Shown here piece by piece: positions 17,244 to 25,756 of a DNA stretch of 43,530 nt. Location of the stretch: positions 1 to 43,530 of the IMG/VR virus record IMGVR_UViG_3300038548_000311. One strand, given 5' to 3'. The position numbers and the translations under genes were made by a program. Source of the stretch: a virus. How positions within the stretch are numbered: position 1 is the stretch's first letter; every line of letters begins with the position of its first letter. The notes below the pieces were generated by a model. That model was not told the origin of the DNA. It made no database searches and saw nothing but the letters and a program-made list of their open reading frames with translations.

Positions 17244-18832
17244 TAAAACCTACCTGCAGGTTCAAGTTCTAGATCATAGGAGTGTATCTCCCATTTACCA
17301 TCAGCAGTACTTTCAAATCGTACTGTAAAGAGCCTACAATTAAGATGAAAGTCCAAGTATCTATCAACCCCAGGTGTAAATGTTTGAGCAGCTGTATATG
17401 TAATAGCACCATCGACAATATTTTGACTTCCAAGCCTTACTTGAAATGGGGAACCTGTAGCCTTAATCCAAACCTTAGTTACCAATTTTAAAAGGTCATA
17501 ATCGACCTTTGGATTGCCTTGTCTATCCTGGCCTACAATAGCCAAACCTGACCTTTCAATGTAAGCTGTGAAGTTCAGGGAGTCAAATTGATTAGTTTGA
17601 TCTATTTTAAAAAGCTTAGTTTCGGTATGATCAGCCGCAAGTAACTTTCTTTGAGAACCTTCAAAAGATCTCAAGTCCCAGGGATCTGTAAGAGAATCCC
17701 AAGATATATCAAAAATAGCGGCATCCCAATTGAAGTCTTGGTCAGGGTCAATAACCCCAAAGCCTATATGTGGAAATCCTGTATTAGGTAACTCTTTCTC
17801 CGTCAAGGTTGTCGTAATAGTATTATATATAAGGACTCTATTTGGGATAGTATTACCACTTGTCGGGTAGCAGAACCACATTTCACGATTAGGATAATTA
17901 GGTACAACATAAGCATTAGTAAAAGCGACAGGATCCATTTCATTAAACAACCTCCTCCGCATCTTTCTATCCACAACACTTAGCGCTTGTTGCCCATTAT
18001 GCACCACAACGTCATCGCTGGTTACAAGAAAATGCCTGGGGCCTTCACCAATATTAAAGGCAGCGACACAGCGTGATGCCAACATACCAACTTCTATTGG
18101 AAGTTTACTGAACTTCCAAATAGCTACACCACCTATAAACTGCTGTTGGAAACTCTGGTCTTCCTTATAGATTATATTAACATCACCTAAGGGTAAACAG
18201 TCTAAAAGAAAGCCACCACTATCAGCCAAAGCTGTTTCACCAGCATCTTTTGTCGTATCAGCTTCGTCCCAACTATTGGGTACTGTTCCAGGGTCTGCTG
18301 TATGACTCCATTTTACCATAAAAGGATCACGACCAGTGGCTTTAGTCACATCAAGTGCAATCAAAAACGTTTTAAAGGGTCTTATAATTCTACAAGTTGT
18401 ATTATCCGGCCAAGCTGTAATATCAGCAAGATTAGTACCTATTGTACGAGGATTCCACATCTGTGGATTTTCAACTCCATTATTGATAATTGGTATTCCA
18501 TTAAGCAAACCACCTGTCCAAAGATTAGACGCAGTCCCTGTGAAGTCGGAATCAGGTGTTATATCCTCATGTGTAGTACTCTCAACAACAGCAACTTTTG
18601 CGAGCCCCATGTACATCCAAAAGAAATTAGTAACGGTTGGAACAGGTAGTAAAGCATATGGTGCGTGCAATGGTGTACCAAAAACCTGTTCATGCCCGCT
18701 CATACGTACCACTTTATTATCCACAAAGTGGACGTTCTGCCCAGATGTCCATGCCTCAGGTGGAAGCTCGTGTGGTGCTTGGTCTTGAACTATACCTATA
18801 AGACCAAGGTTGTGAAAATTGATTACCGCCAA
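17243..18832 (-). CDS. Tail (nozzle-like) structural protein
   Basis: 529 aa, beta-rich throughout, with repeating W/Y/F strand patterns and conserved start INFHNLGLIGIVQDQAPHEL followed by WTSGQNVHFVDNKVVRMSGH. This N-terminus is typical of large beta-propeller-like tail proteins of podoviruses that occupy the nozzle or hub position. The start is TTG at 18832 (reading MAVINFHN), one base after the stop of the upstream gene; no ATG fits. The nozzle role is inferred from size, fold type and context. Confidence 0.65.
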   Translation of the reverse strand: MAVINFHNLGLIGIVQDQAPHELPPEAWTSGQNVHFVDNKVVRMSGHEQVFGTPLHAPYALLPVPTVTNFFWMYMGLAKVAVVESTTHEDITPDSDFTGTASNLWTGGLLNGIPIINNGVENPQMWNPRTIGTNLADITAWPDNTTCRIIRPFKTFLIALDVTKATGRDPFMVKWSHTADPGTVPNSWDEADTTKDAGETALADSGGFLLDCLPLGDVNIIYKEDQSFQQQFIGGVAIWKFSKLPIEVGMLASRCVAAFNIGEGPRHFLVTSDDVVVHNGQQALSVVDRKMRRRLFNEMDPVAFTNAYVVPNYPNREMWFCYPTSGNTIPNRVLIYNTITTTLTEKELPNTGFPHIGFGVIDPDQDFNWDAAIFDISWDSLTDPWDLRSFEGSQRKLLAADHTETKLFKIDQTNQFDSLNFTAYIERSGLAIVGQDRQGNPKVDYDLLKLVTKVWIKATGSPFQVRLGSQNIVDGAITYTAAQTFTPGVDRYLDFHLNCRLFTVRFESTADGKWEIHSYDLELEPAGRF

Positions 18833-18833
18833 G

Positions 18834-19019
18834 TTAAACCCCGAGCTTTTTAACCTTTATCTGTACAATGTAAGCTGTATGTGTTCCATCTGTACCATTC
18901 AATTCTGTTTTCACTAAATCAGCGAGAGCTTGTGTCACAGTTTGGATATTCGTTTGGTTCTTAAAACCATGAATTTTAGCCTTACCACCTACAATGTTTT
19001 CAACTTCTGATCCTGCCAT
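18834..19019 (-). CDS. Small virion-region hypothetical protein
   Basis: 61 aa (MAGSEVENIVGGKAKIHGF... ending IKVKKLGV). Not recognised. AAGGAGAAATATT before the ATG is nearly identical to the site used by the Pro-rich protein gene at 14606. It is one base upstream of the TTG-started tail gene, so it may supply ribosomes for that start by coupling. Confidence 0.55.
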   Translation of the reverse strand: MAGSEVENIVGGKAKIHGFKNQTNIQTVTQALADLVKTELNGTDGTHTAYIVQIKVKKLGV

Positions 19020-19054
19020 AATATTTCTCCTTAGGAGATTAAGTACATAAAATC

Positions 19055-19081
19055 TTACGCTTGTTATTTAGGTCAGCGTAA
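19055..19081 (-). terminator. Weak hairpin between tail-region genes
   Basis: TTACGCT (19055-19061) and AGCGTAA (19075-19081) form a 7-bp stem with a 13-nt loop. In the leftward direction it is followed by GATTTTATG, only four T in a row. It may reduce readthrough or be incidental. The gap 19020-19125 holds no other convincing feature. Confidence 0.3.
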
Positions 19082-19125
19082 CTACCCAAAAATCTATGTA
19101 ATCGTTGCACCTTTTTTAACCTTAA

Positions 19126-19491
19126 TCATTGATCTATCTCCAATTTAAGCATTATCTTATAGATATTTTTATCAGTGTTATCAATCTTCACAGCATCAGA
19201 TATCAACTGTATCTCAATTTTCTCCAAGGATTCCTTGATATGTTCTCGATCTTGGTCTTGAATCTCATGAACTTTTCCATGCTCACCAACATGTAAAGTA
19301 GTTTTCTCCTCATCAGCTACAACATTTAATCTGTATAAAGAGATTGCACCAGTAGCAATGACACTAAGGGAAAAGAATATAGCAGCTAGAGCCCATTTAA
19401 GCATTTTAATCTCCTGGTCAGCAAAGGCTATACGTCGGTTTTTATCCGCTTGCGTTACGGCCTTTTCTATAATTACTGTATCATTGCTCAA
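19126..19491 (-). CDS. Single-pass membrane protein (holin or spanin candidate)
   Basis: 121 aa. One transmembrane helix is visible at about residues 31-53 (LKWALAAIFFSLSVIATGAISLY), preceded by a charged cytoplasmic-type N-terminus and followed by a helical, charged C-terminal domain with coiled-coil character (HIKESLEKIEIQL). This topology fits an inner-membrane spanin or a type III-like holin, but no lysis partner was found. The start is TTG at 19491 with AAGGAATTTCTT upstream; the nearby ATG is out of frame. Confidence 0.55.
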   Translation of the reverse strand: MSNDTVIIEKAVTQADKNRRIAFADQEIKMLKWALAAIFFSLSVIATGAISLYRLNVVADEEKTTLHVGEHGKVHEIQDQDREHIKESLEKIEIQLISDAVKIDNTDKNIYKIMLKLEIDQ

Positions 19492-19508
19492 AAGAAATTC
19501 CTTTTGGA

Positions 19509-19799
19509 TTAAAGACCTTCTCTTAAGTGCATCTTAATAATCAAATTAGGTAGATCTGTAAGAATTGCATCACCATCAGGCCAAACAAGATCGCCAAGAA
19601 CTTTCTCACTTGAACCATCAGAGGATTTAAAACTTATATTTGGATTATAGCCTAATTTCATGTGACCGTCAGGCAATATACTTACAGGAAACTGTTGTCC
19701 ATAATCACCCTCAAAATCATCAAGTGTTGCCGAGTATTGACTCTGGTGTTGTTCATCTAGAATATTAACCATTCCCTCTGCATCTAATCTTAAATACAT
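19509..19799 (-). CDS. Small hypothetical protein
   Basis: 96 aa, acidic, beta-rich (MYLRLDAEGMVNILDEQHQ..., ILPDGHMKLGYNPNISFKSSDG). Not recognised. AGGAGAAATAT precedes the ATG. It lies directly downstream of the collar-type fibre gene and may be a small fibre-associated or chaperone-like protein, but nothing in the sequence decides this. Confidence 0.55.
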   Translation of the reverse strand: MYLRLDAEGMVNILDEQHQSQYSATLDDFEGDYGQQFPVSILPDGHMKLGYNPNISFKSSDGSSEKVLGDLVWPDGDAILTDLPNLIIKMHLREGL

Positions 19800-19808
19800 A
19801 TATTTCTC

Positions 19809-20798
19809 CTATATTTTGACAAACATATTCATTGTTAGAACAGGGGAAACTACATTAAAGGCTGAACTACTACCTGTTGTACCTGTTGGTGTATCGGTTG
19901 GGTTTCCATCCTTTACAGCTGAAGTAGCGCCTGCCGTATAATTTTCTACCTGCAACCCATGTGTGTGTGCATGAAGTTCAGGCTCAGTTTGTGTATGAGT
20001 TTGCTCCCCACCTACAGCACCAAGTGCGTCAGCGTAAGGATTAGTATTCACATCAGCAGAGCTTCCACCTAAATTATCAGCAGCTATAGCAGACCGACCA
20101 CGACCATCTGGCATTGTCAATGTTTTATCAGCTGCGAAATCTGCTGCTGCGTCTTCCCCTCTCCCACTACTAACAGGACACTCAGCGTCAGCACAATTCT
20201 CCCAAAAAACTGTATATAATATTTCATAGTCTGCATTTGCTTCAGTTGCACCACTGCTGTCACTTCCTAGGGTCTGCCCGTATAACCTCAACCAACCAGT
20301 CTTAGTCGTTACGAAAGAATAAGATATATCACCTGCAACAACCGAAGATAGTTCTAGCGTTTCCAACAATGGACCATAATTTCCAGATACTGTTAGTAAC
20401 TGCCAAACAGTTAAGTCGAGATCATATTTGAGAGTAGCAAAAGACCCAACTCTGAGCTCACCACCTTCTAAAGGATCGGTATTACCTAAAGTAATAGCTT
20501 TTGCGCCAAGTTCGTTAAGATCAAAGGTACTTGCGGTTGTATTGGTATTAACAACCAAGAACGTTACTTCTGTCCCATTGATTAAACTTGAAGGTGCTGG
20601 ATCCATTGCACCAGCATAAGCATTGGCCTCTCCAGTATCAATAACTAATCCTACTGGAAAGGTTTGACTTGGAAAGGAGTTCTTAAGAGTTTTCTTTACG
20701 AAGCGAAGATGATCATCACCTACACTAACAAAATCGGCAGCTCCAATAGGATTAGTTATAACAAGATCATCAATATATGTACCTGTTTCAAGACCCAT
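19809..20798 (-). CDS. Tail fibre / collar-domain protein
   Basis: 329 aa. The N-terminus TYIDDLVITNPIGAADFVSVGDDHLRFVKKTLKNSFP is the anchor module common to many podovirus fibres, which attaches fibres to the virion. The C-terminal third has MPDGRGR (near residue 235), GGEQTHTQTEPELHAHTHG, and the ending FNVVSPVLTMNMFVKI, matching the phage tail collar domain. It probably forms a short receptor-binding or structural fibre. GGGAGGT precedes the ATG. It shares one base with the adaptor gene (TAATG). Confidence 0.85.
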   Translation of the reverse strand: MGLETGTYIDDLVITNPIGAADFVSVGDDHLRFVKKTLKNSFPSQTFPVGLVIDTGEANAYAGAMDPAPSSLINGTEVTFLVVNTNTTASTFDLNELGAKAITLGNTDPLEGGELRVGSFATLKYDLDLTVWQLLTVSGNYGPLLETLELSSVVAGDISYSFVTTKTGWLRLYGQTLGSDSSGATEANADYEILYTVFWENCADAECPVSSGRGEDAAADFAADKTLTMPDGRGRSAIAADNLGGSSADVNTNPYADALGAVGGEQTHTQTEPELHAHTHGLQVENYTAGATSAVKDGNPTDTPTGTTGSSSAFNVVSPVLTMNMFVKI

Positions 20799-21448
20799 TA
20801 GTCCATACCTCCCATAACGTACCGCATTTGTGTGTGCTGTCTTGCTTCATTCTCAGCTCCAAGTCGAGCATCGGCTCTCTGTAAACGTTTTTCATACTTT
20901 AGAACCGCTGGATCATTCCCAATATCCTCAGCTATTGCTAACCCAGTTCGAGCTATAAGCAAGTCTGCCGCATGAGTTAGCCAAAGGTTTGTAACATTAC
21001 TGCTTAATTGTGTATCCTGCGCAAAATAAATAATTCTTAAGTCGTATACATCATCAGGTATTGGTGCAAGATATATAAGCTTGTTGACTATAGAATAAGT
21101 TGGTTTCACATCTGCATCAGACCAAGTAGCTATTGCGCTTGTCTTAGTCTCATCAATAAAGGTTTTACTCAGTTTAATCCATTGCTCATCAGCGGTTTGA
21201 GTTGTATCTAAAAACCATAAAGCAGCTTCTTCATATTCTAAAAGAAAATCACTGGGAAGAGCTACAGTTTCTGGAGTTCCTCCAGTAGCTAATGAAGATA
21301 CAGCCGAGAGCAAAAACCAAGGAAGGGTTGCCCCTTGCTCAAGAATTTCCTCTTGCTGAAAGCGCATCTCCGTTACAATTTCAGAGTCAAGATCTGAACG
21401 AAAGCCAAGACCTTGTTTTATCATAGCTACAGCTGCATCACGAAGCAT
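20798..21448 (-). CDS. Head-tail adaptor (tail tubular protein A-like)
   Basis: 216 aa. Helical N-terminus (AVAMIKQGLGFRSDLDSEIVTEMRFQQEEIL), then LPWFLLSA, VALPSDFLLEYEE and the strand KLIYLAPIPDDVYDLRIIYFAQDTQL, ending in a long helix with YEKRLQRADARLGAENEARQ. This is the layout of adaptor proteins related to P22 gp4 and T7 gp11, which bind the portal and start the tail. GGAG lies before the ATG. The call rests on pattern and position. Confidence 0.65.
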   Translation of the reverse strand: MLRDAAVAMIKQGLGFRSDLDSEIVTEMRFQQEEILEQGATLPWFLLSAVSSLATGGTPETVALPSDFLLEYEEAALWFLDTTQTADEQWIKLSKTFIDETKTSAIATWSDADVKPTYSIVNKLIYLAPIPDDVYDLRIIYFAQDTQLSSNVTNLWLTHAADLLIARTGLAIAEDIGNDPAVLKYEKRLQRADARLGAENEARQHTQMRYVMGGMD

Positions 21449-21792
21449 TACTCTATCTCCGCCTGTGGCCAGTCACTTGATGCTAATAAAGCATGCACCT
21501 CAGCCAGGTCATCGTAAGTATAGACGTTAATATACAGTCTAGATGCCTCATCCACACCCTTAGTCAAGGGAAGCACTTGCAGTTCATCAAATAGGTCATC
21601 ATCTACCCAACCTGGACGCGCAACAACTTTTACAATTGACTGCGTGCCAGCAATATTAGGGAGGACCGTTAATTTGTTACCGGCCTGCTTGTCCGTGTGC
21701 AGCTTGGTATAATGGGCTATCTTTGCAGCATAACTATCGTGGGTCATATTCATGACCAGGTAACGTCTGTTTGATTTGCCATCAATTGCCAT
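21448..21792 (-). CDS. Small virion-region hypothetical protein
   Basis: 114 aa, mixed alpha/beta (KLTVLPNIAGTQSIVKVVARPGWVDDDLF, RLYINVYTYDDLAEVHALLASSDW). Not recognised. It is coupled to the adaptor gene downstream through TAATG and to the lectin-like gene upstream through TGATG, so the three are translated as a unit. A connector or minor head role is possible. Confidence 0.55.
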   Translation of the reverse strand: MAIDGKSNRRYLVMNMTHDSYAAKIAHYTKLHTDKQAGNKLTVLPNIAGTQSIVKVVARPGWVDDDLFDELQVLPLTKGVDEASRLYINVYTYDDLAEVHALLASSDWPQAEIE

Positions 21793-22484
21793 CAGAATAC
21801 TCCACCACCAACGTTGTTCAAGTAAGTTATCATTTGCGTTATTTGTTGGGTTGTGTGTGGGACGGTGTTAAATATAACGATTTCTTTTACTTGGATATTG
21901 CCAAATCGACCAATCAAGGGCCTCATAGCCACATTAATACCATTCATGTTACCTGAACCGGAATCGCCCGGGATTGGAGTCTCATTATTCAGTTGAAGAA
22001 TAGAAGAAGCTCCATTGACGACTGTCGTGATAATACCATAAACGCCAAGAGGCAATGTGGTAATGGTTCCAATAAAACCCCCAGCATAAAACGTTATATT
22101 TGGTGAGGGAGACATCTGTCTCAGTACCCCTGTATCTCCACCCTCTCCATCATAAACCGTATCTACATTAGCATGGCTCAACTGTTTAAATAAAATATAG
22201 ATAGTTTCAGGTTGAACCAACGTAAATACCCCTCTTAGACGCTCAACAACCCCATCAAACAGAATAGACCCATCCGATTCTTTTACCGGTCTCCAAGAAT
22301 CGGTTGTCTGTATCAGGTGATTACCATTGCCGGACTGATCGTTCCATTGAGAAACTCCGGACATGGAGACAGTTATCCCTGTGTTATATCGATACCATGC
22401 TACTTGATTGGGTAAATCAGAAGGCAGAAAGTATAGAGATTTAACTGTATTTGGAATACCAAGGCCTAAGCTAATACCAGGCAT
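21792..22484 (-). CDS. LamG/lectin-like beta-sandwich virion protein
   Basis: 230 aa. VAWYRYNTGITV, VSQWNDQSGNGNHLIQ (near residues 40-60), ILFDGVVERLRG, PETIYILFKQ and the late IGRFGNIQVKEIVIFN follow the concanavalin A-like/LamG pattern used by virion surface proteins to bind carbohydrate. Probably a head fibre, spike or tail decoration. AGGAAAAG precedes the ATG. Confidence 0.72.
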   Translation of the reverse strand: MPGISLGLGIPNTVKSLYFLPSDLPNQVAWYRYNTGITVSMSGVSQWNDQSGNGNHLIQTTDSWRPVKESDGSILFDGVVERLRGVFTLVQPETIYILFKQLSHANVDTVYDGEGGDTGVLRQMSPSPNITFYAGGFIGTITTLPLGVYGIITTVVNGASSILQLNNETPIPGDSGSGNMNGINVAMRPLIGRFGNIQVKEIVIFNTVPHTTQQITQMITYLNNVGGGVF

Positions 22485-22493
22485 AATCTTTTC

Positions 22494-22739
22494 CTAATTC
22501 AAAGCAACGATCTCTGTTGCTGTTGTACCAGTAGAGTTCACACGTTTAACAGCAAACTGCAACAAACCTTGAACTCCTTTGAAAACAATTGATTCTCCTG
22601 ACTCTAACATATCCACAGATATATCCCCTAGGACACCAACCCAAAGAGCTCTTGCATCCTTTGCTAAATCATTACTATCATCTGGCGTAACAGCAACAGC
22701 TTCAGTAGCTGTATTTACTGCATTAATGGGATTACTCAT
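22494..22739 (-). CDS. Small spike-base/head-fibre-like protein
   Basis: 81 aa. VTPDDSNDLAKDARALWVGVLGDISVDM, FKGVQGLLQFAVKRVNSTGTTATEIVAL follows a pattern seen in many ~80-aa phage and gene-transfer-agent proteins annotated as spike base. The ending TGTTAT-I-AL is especially typical. It lies next to the LamG-like gene, consistent with a base carrying a spike. AGAGGAAA precedes the ATG. Confidence 0.62.
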   Translation of the reverse strand: MSNPINAVNTATEAVAVTPDDSNDLAKDARALWVGVLGDISVDMLESGESIVFKGVQGLLQFAVKRVNSTGTTATEIVALN

Positions 22740-22756
22740 AATAGTTTCCTCTTAAG

Positions 22757-23002
22757 TTAATCATTAGCTAATTCTGAAAAATCATTGCCAACTGTAACCT
22801 TTACTTCCTGAACCTCGATATTCATATCAGGTGGCCAACCGTCAAAAGAACAACAACCTTTCTTATCTTTCTCTGGCTCCTCCCCAGCTGATAAATTCCT
22901 GACTTTCCCAACAACAACAACTGTGACAACATCCCCAATAGAGATATCATCTAAGTCCTGTTTTGTCAGGTCAATAGACATTGTTCTTTTACGTTCAGTC
23001 AT
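22757..23002 (-). CDS. Small virion-region hypothetical protein
   Basis: 81 aa. The stretch IDLTKQDLDDISIGDVVTVVVVGKVRNLS is beta-rich and low in charge near VVTVVVVG. A CC pair (GCCSFDGWPP) follows. Not recognised. AGGAGG lies 4 bases before the ATG at 23002. The gene begins 31 bases downstream of a perfect inverted motif at 23033-23067, so it may head a separately controlled transcript. Confidence 0.55.
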   Translation of the reverse strand: MTERKRTMSIDLTKQDLDDISIGDVVTVVVVGKVRNLSAGEEPEKDKKGCCSFDGWPPDMNIEVQEVKVTVGNDFSELAND

Positions 23003-23032
23003 ACTTCCTCCTAATGCTACAGCATTTAATTA

Positions 23033-23067
23033 AACTGGTCGGTTCTATACAAACAAACCGACCAGTT
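23033..23067 (-). promoter_or_regulatory. Inverted motif, copy 2 (perfect 12-bp arms, 11-bp spacer)
   Basis: AACTGGTCGGTT (23033-23044), spacer 23045-23055, AACCGACCAGTT (23056-23067). The arms are perfectly complementary. It lies in the 87-bp gap between two leftward virion genes. Read leftward it is followed by TAATTAAATG. There is no T-tract, so it does not look like an intrinsic terminator. Same spacing as the copies at 4808, 32788 and 37656. Confidence 0.8.
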
Positions 23068-23089
23068 CACTTCTCCTTAACTTATGCCA

Positions 23090-24142
23090 TTAACTCGTCA
23101 ACAGAGCCTTTGAATACTCAAGCCAAACTGCAGTACAAGCCATAGTATCCGTTCCATGCGCTATAGGTGTTAAGCCTATTGTAATAGTTTGAGCACCCGC
23201 AGGTATATCTGCAGCTGCAATGGTTGCTACAACCTCATCATATGTCGTAGTCTGGTTTGTAGCAGTTGTATCAATGACTTTCGTATCACCTTCATTAAAG
23301 AAAGTATCAACTGTGAAGCCGACAGCATCTGTGGTACCACCACTGACAATCCTCGAATGTAATACAACATCCTTTGCTGGATCAAGATCAGGTGGTAAAG
23401 GTAGTGATACTACAACCTGATCAACATTGGACGAAGCCCACAGCATACGCTGACAACCATCCGTGGCAGCGTTGATTGCATCCAGAATTGGTGTTGTATC
23501 ACTCGCAAGAATACCACCATTTGCTGCAATATTACCTACATCAAAGTTGGTAGCTTCACGAAACGAATTTAGAGGCATACCAAGGTAGCTCTGCACTGAG
23601 AATAGATGTTGATACAACTCTTGCAAAGCTTCCTCTACATCTATCTTAGCTGTAAATGAACCATCATCCTCAATACCAATGATAGAAGCACCTTCAGCAT
23701 CAGCAACAGAAGCCAACTCTGTAAAAGCAGCTTCAACTGTTGCTGCAGCATAATTCCCTCCGGCATCAGCTAAAGTAACATCTACAGCAGCTACACTTGC
23801 AGTATTCCCAGTAATCATCGACTTCCAAGTCGTACCATTACAGACTAGAATACCGACCTCATTCTGACCGATAATACCAACAGTAGCTGCGCTATCATTC
23901 TTAATTGTAAGATTTTCTAAAGAATCTGCCATACTGACGATCATAAACATTAACCCTTCACTATCTGCCTCAGCCGGCAGGGTTACATCTCGATCAGCAC
24001 CACTAGGGTTAAGGAATTGCAAAGGAGGATGTTTAACAACTAAAGTCTTATTCGCTAACAATGTCTCAGACACAGGTCGATACTTTATCTGCTCCATGAC
24101 AAAAGCACGCAAAGTCCCGTGTTCCCAATTTCCACCACTCAT
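23090..24142 (-). CDS. Virion protein with duplicated N-terminal module (larger paralogue)
   Basis: 350 aa. The first ~110 residues are paralogous to the whole 113-aa protein encoded next to it: both start MSGGN and share QIxxxxxxETL, GAxRDxxLPAxADSxGL and a GTxWxxxxGNT ending. The remaining 240 residues are beta-rich, with FSVQSYLGMPLNSFREATNF at about residues 185-205 and an all-beta C-terminus (WLEYSKALLTS). A head decoration or fibre protein attached through the MSGGN module is the best inference. AAGGAGGTAATGTT precedes the ATG. Confidence 0.62.
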   Translation of the reverse strand: MSGGNWEHGTLRAFVMEQIKYRPVSETLLANKTLVVKHPPLQFLNPSGADRDVTLPAEADSEGLMFMIVSMADSLENLTIKNDSAATVGIIGQNEVGILVCNGTTWKSMITGNTASVAAVDVTLADAGGNYAAATVEAAFTELASVADAEGASIIGIEDDGSFTAKIDVEEALQELYQHLFSVQSYLGMPLNSFREATNFDVGNIAANGGILASDTTPILDAINAATDGCQRMLWASSNVDQVVVSLPLPPDLDPAKDVVLHSRIVSGGTTDAVGFTVDTFFNEGDTKVIDTTATNQTTTYDEVVATIAAADIPAGAQTITIGLTPIAHGTDTMACTAVWLEYSKALLTS

Positions 24143-24154
24143 AACATTACCTCC

Positions 24155-24496
24155 TTAAGAAGTATTACCAACAAGGCCAGACCAACTTGTACCATCACAC
24201 CACAGGATACATGCTTCATCCTGAGTTGGTGTAACAATAGTCGTAGCGCCTTCCTTAACAGTAAGAACTTCAGCGCCGTCTGCCTCATTAGAAAGAAAAA
24301 AGACCAAACCGACACTATCGGCTACGGCAGGCAAATTAATATCCCGACCAGCGCCTCCAGGATCCAACATTAAGAGTGAAGGACTCAACTTCGTGAGAGA
24401 CTTTTCACCACTTAATGTCTCGGTTTGAACTTCCAACCTTATCTGACCAAAGATAAAGTTTTTCATGATACCATCAGCTAAATTTCCACCACTCAT
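24155..24496 (-). CDS. Virion protein, short paralogue of the 350-aa neighbour
   Basis: 113 aa (MSGGNLADGIMKNFIFGQIRL...). It equals the N-terminal module of the adjacent 350-aa protein, probably after tandem duplication. It contains GGAGRDINLPAVADSVGLVFFL and ends DGTSWSGLVGNT. It sits just downstream of the major capsid gene, where decoration proteins are commonly encoded. GGGGGT precedes the ATG. Confidence 0.62.
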   Translation of the reverse strand: MSGGNLADGIMKNFIFGQIRLEVQTETLSGEKSLTKLSPSLLMLDPGGAGRDINLPAVADSVGLVFFLSNEADGAEVLTVKEGATTIVTPTQDEACILWCDGTSWSGLVGNTS

Positions 24497-24509
24497 GATA
24501 GTACCCCCC

Positions 24510-25736
24510 TTAGGCTGTCAAGTTACCGATGTAGCCATTAGTTAAGCCGCCCCAAAATACTTCGAGACCACCTTCCGTAAACCACTGACCTTTGCGTAAA
24601 TCTTCACCAGGTAATTGGATATTATCCTCAAACTTGGTATCACGCCCTTTTGTGTGTCTCCAACGCAGTGAACTCATATCAACAATCACTGCTGATTTAT
24701 TGTATAAAGTATTACGATTGAAGAGTGGATGTGTCTTCATAAAAACACGCCCTTGAGGTATGCGATACTCAAGAAGATTCATTCCAAACGTGGTAACAAC
24801 TGAACCCAGCTGAATGTCTCCACTAGCTGCTACAATCTTGTTCCAGGCATTCAGAAAGCTATTACCACAGAACATAATGCGTTCATCACCAGCATCACCT
24901 TGATAATCAAACACAGGACTAATAGCATCAAGCATTGTATTTACTGTGCCAGCAACACCAAAGATAGTAACATTAACTGCTGGGATATGCGTACGAAGAC
25001 CACCAGTGTAACGCAATGGCTTCCCATTAGCACCTGTAGTTTCATTTGAAACACCCCAAAGCAGTGCTTGTTCAAGATCAATTGAATGATCTCTCATCTT
25101 CCTGCGCTTGTCATTCTTTACGGGATCACCTGTACGGAGTGTGGTAACTTCACCAGTACCCGTAATTTCATAGGCAGTCTTAAAGATCTGACAGTAATTG
25201 GTGTACTTGACAGGGTTACGACTTACAGCATCTGCAGCCCCTGTGCCTTCAGCATAAGCTGAACCAATCTTCAACAGCCAAGCATCATCTGCAATAGTTG
25301 CAGCTGACGTTCCAGCTATACCACGTTTGACGGTGAATTCTGTATCACTAACTACTGTGACAACTTCAAGTAATTCATTGTCATAAGTAGTAGTTTCAGT
25401 TGATTTCTCAACCTGTAGAATATCACCACGTTTGAGATGTGTTGCTGTACCAAAGCTTGACTTAGGCAAAGCTGCTGTAGGATCAACACTATCAACAGTG
25501 ATAGTTGTTACTCCTGAAGAGTGTGAACCATTTGCCTGCAAGCGGACGATATCAACAGCCTCATCCCACCAAGAAAATTCTGCATCAGAAACCGCACTCT
25601 TATTAGCCTTTGCCATAAGAGCTGTTAACGGAGCTGTCCCATTAGGGTTTCTCCACAAAATCATTTCACGGAAGTTCTTAGGGCGTTCATCTGTACCCCA
25701 ATCACCTGTTCCGCGTAAACCTGCTACTCCACTCAT
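24510..25736 (-). CDS. Major capsid protein (SU10/DUF5309-type, HK97 fold)
   Basis: 408 aa. MSGVAGLRGTGDWGTDERPKNFREMIL, the NGTAPLTALM segment, KYTNYCQIFKTAYEITGTGE, DHSIDLEQALLWG and GGLRTHIP are typical of the DUF5309/SU10 major capsid family. A C-terminal LPGEDLRKGQWFTEGGLEVFWG matches as well. It follows the scaffold gene in the usual portal-scaffold-capsid order. AAAGGAGAAATTACT precedes the ATG. Confidence 0.88.
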   Translation of the reverse strand: MSGVAGLRGTGDWGTDERPKNFREMILWRNPNGTAPLTALMAKANKSAVSDAEFSWWDEAVDIVRLQANGSHSSGVTTITVDSVDPTAALPKSSFGTATHLKRGDILQVEKSTETTTYDNELLEVVTVVSDTEFTVKRGIAGTSAATIADDAWLLKIGSAYAEGTGAADAVSRNPVKYTNYCQIFKTAYEITGTGEVTTLRTGDPVKNDKRRKMRDHSIDLEQALLWGVSNETTGANGKPLRYTGGLRTHIPAVNVTIFGVAGTVNTMLDAISPVFDYQGDAGDERIMFCGNSFLNAWNKIVAASGDIQLGSVVTTFGMNLLEYRIPQGRVFMKTHPLFNRNTLYNKSAVIVDMSSLRWRHTKGRDTKFEDNIQLPGEDLRKGQWFTEGGLEVFWGGLTNGYIGNLTA

Positions 25737-25756
25737 AGTAATTTCTCCTTTATGAG

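Noticed and set aside
23033-23067. Perfect inverted repeat considered as an intrinsic terminator
   Set aside because: No T-tract follows on either strand, the loop is 11 nt, and the same motif with the same spacing recurs at three other intergenic sites.
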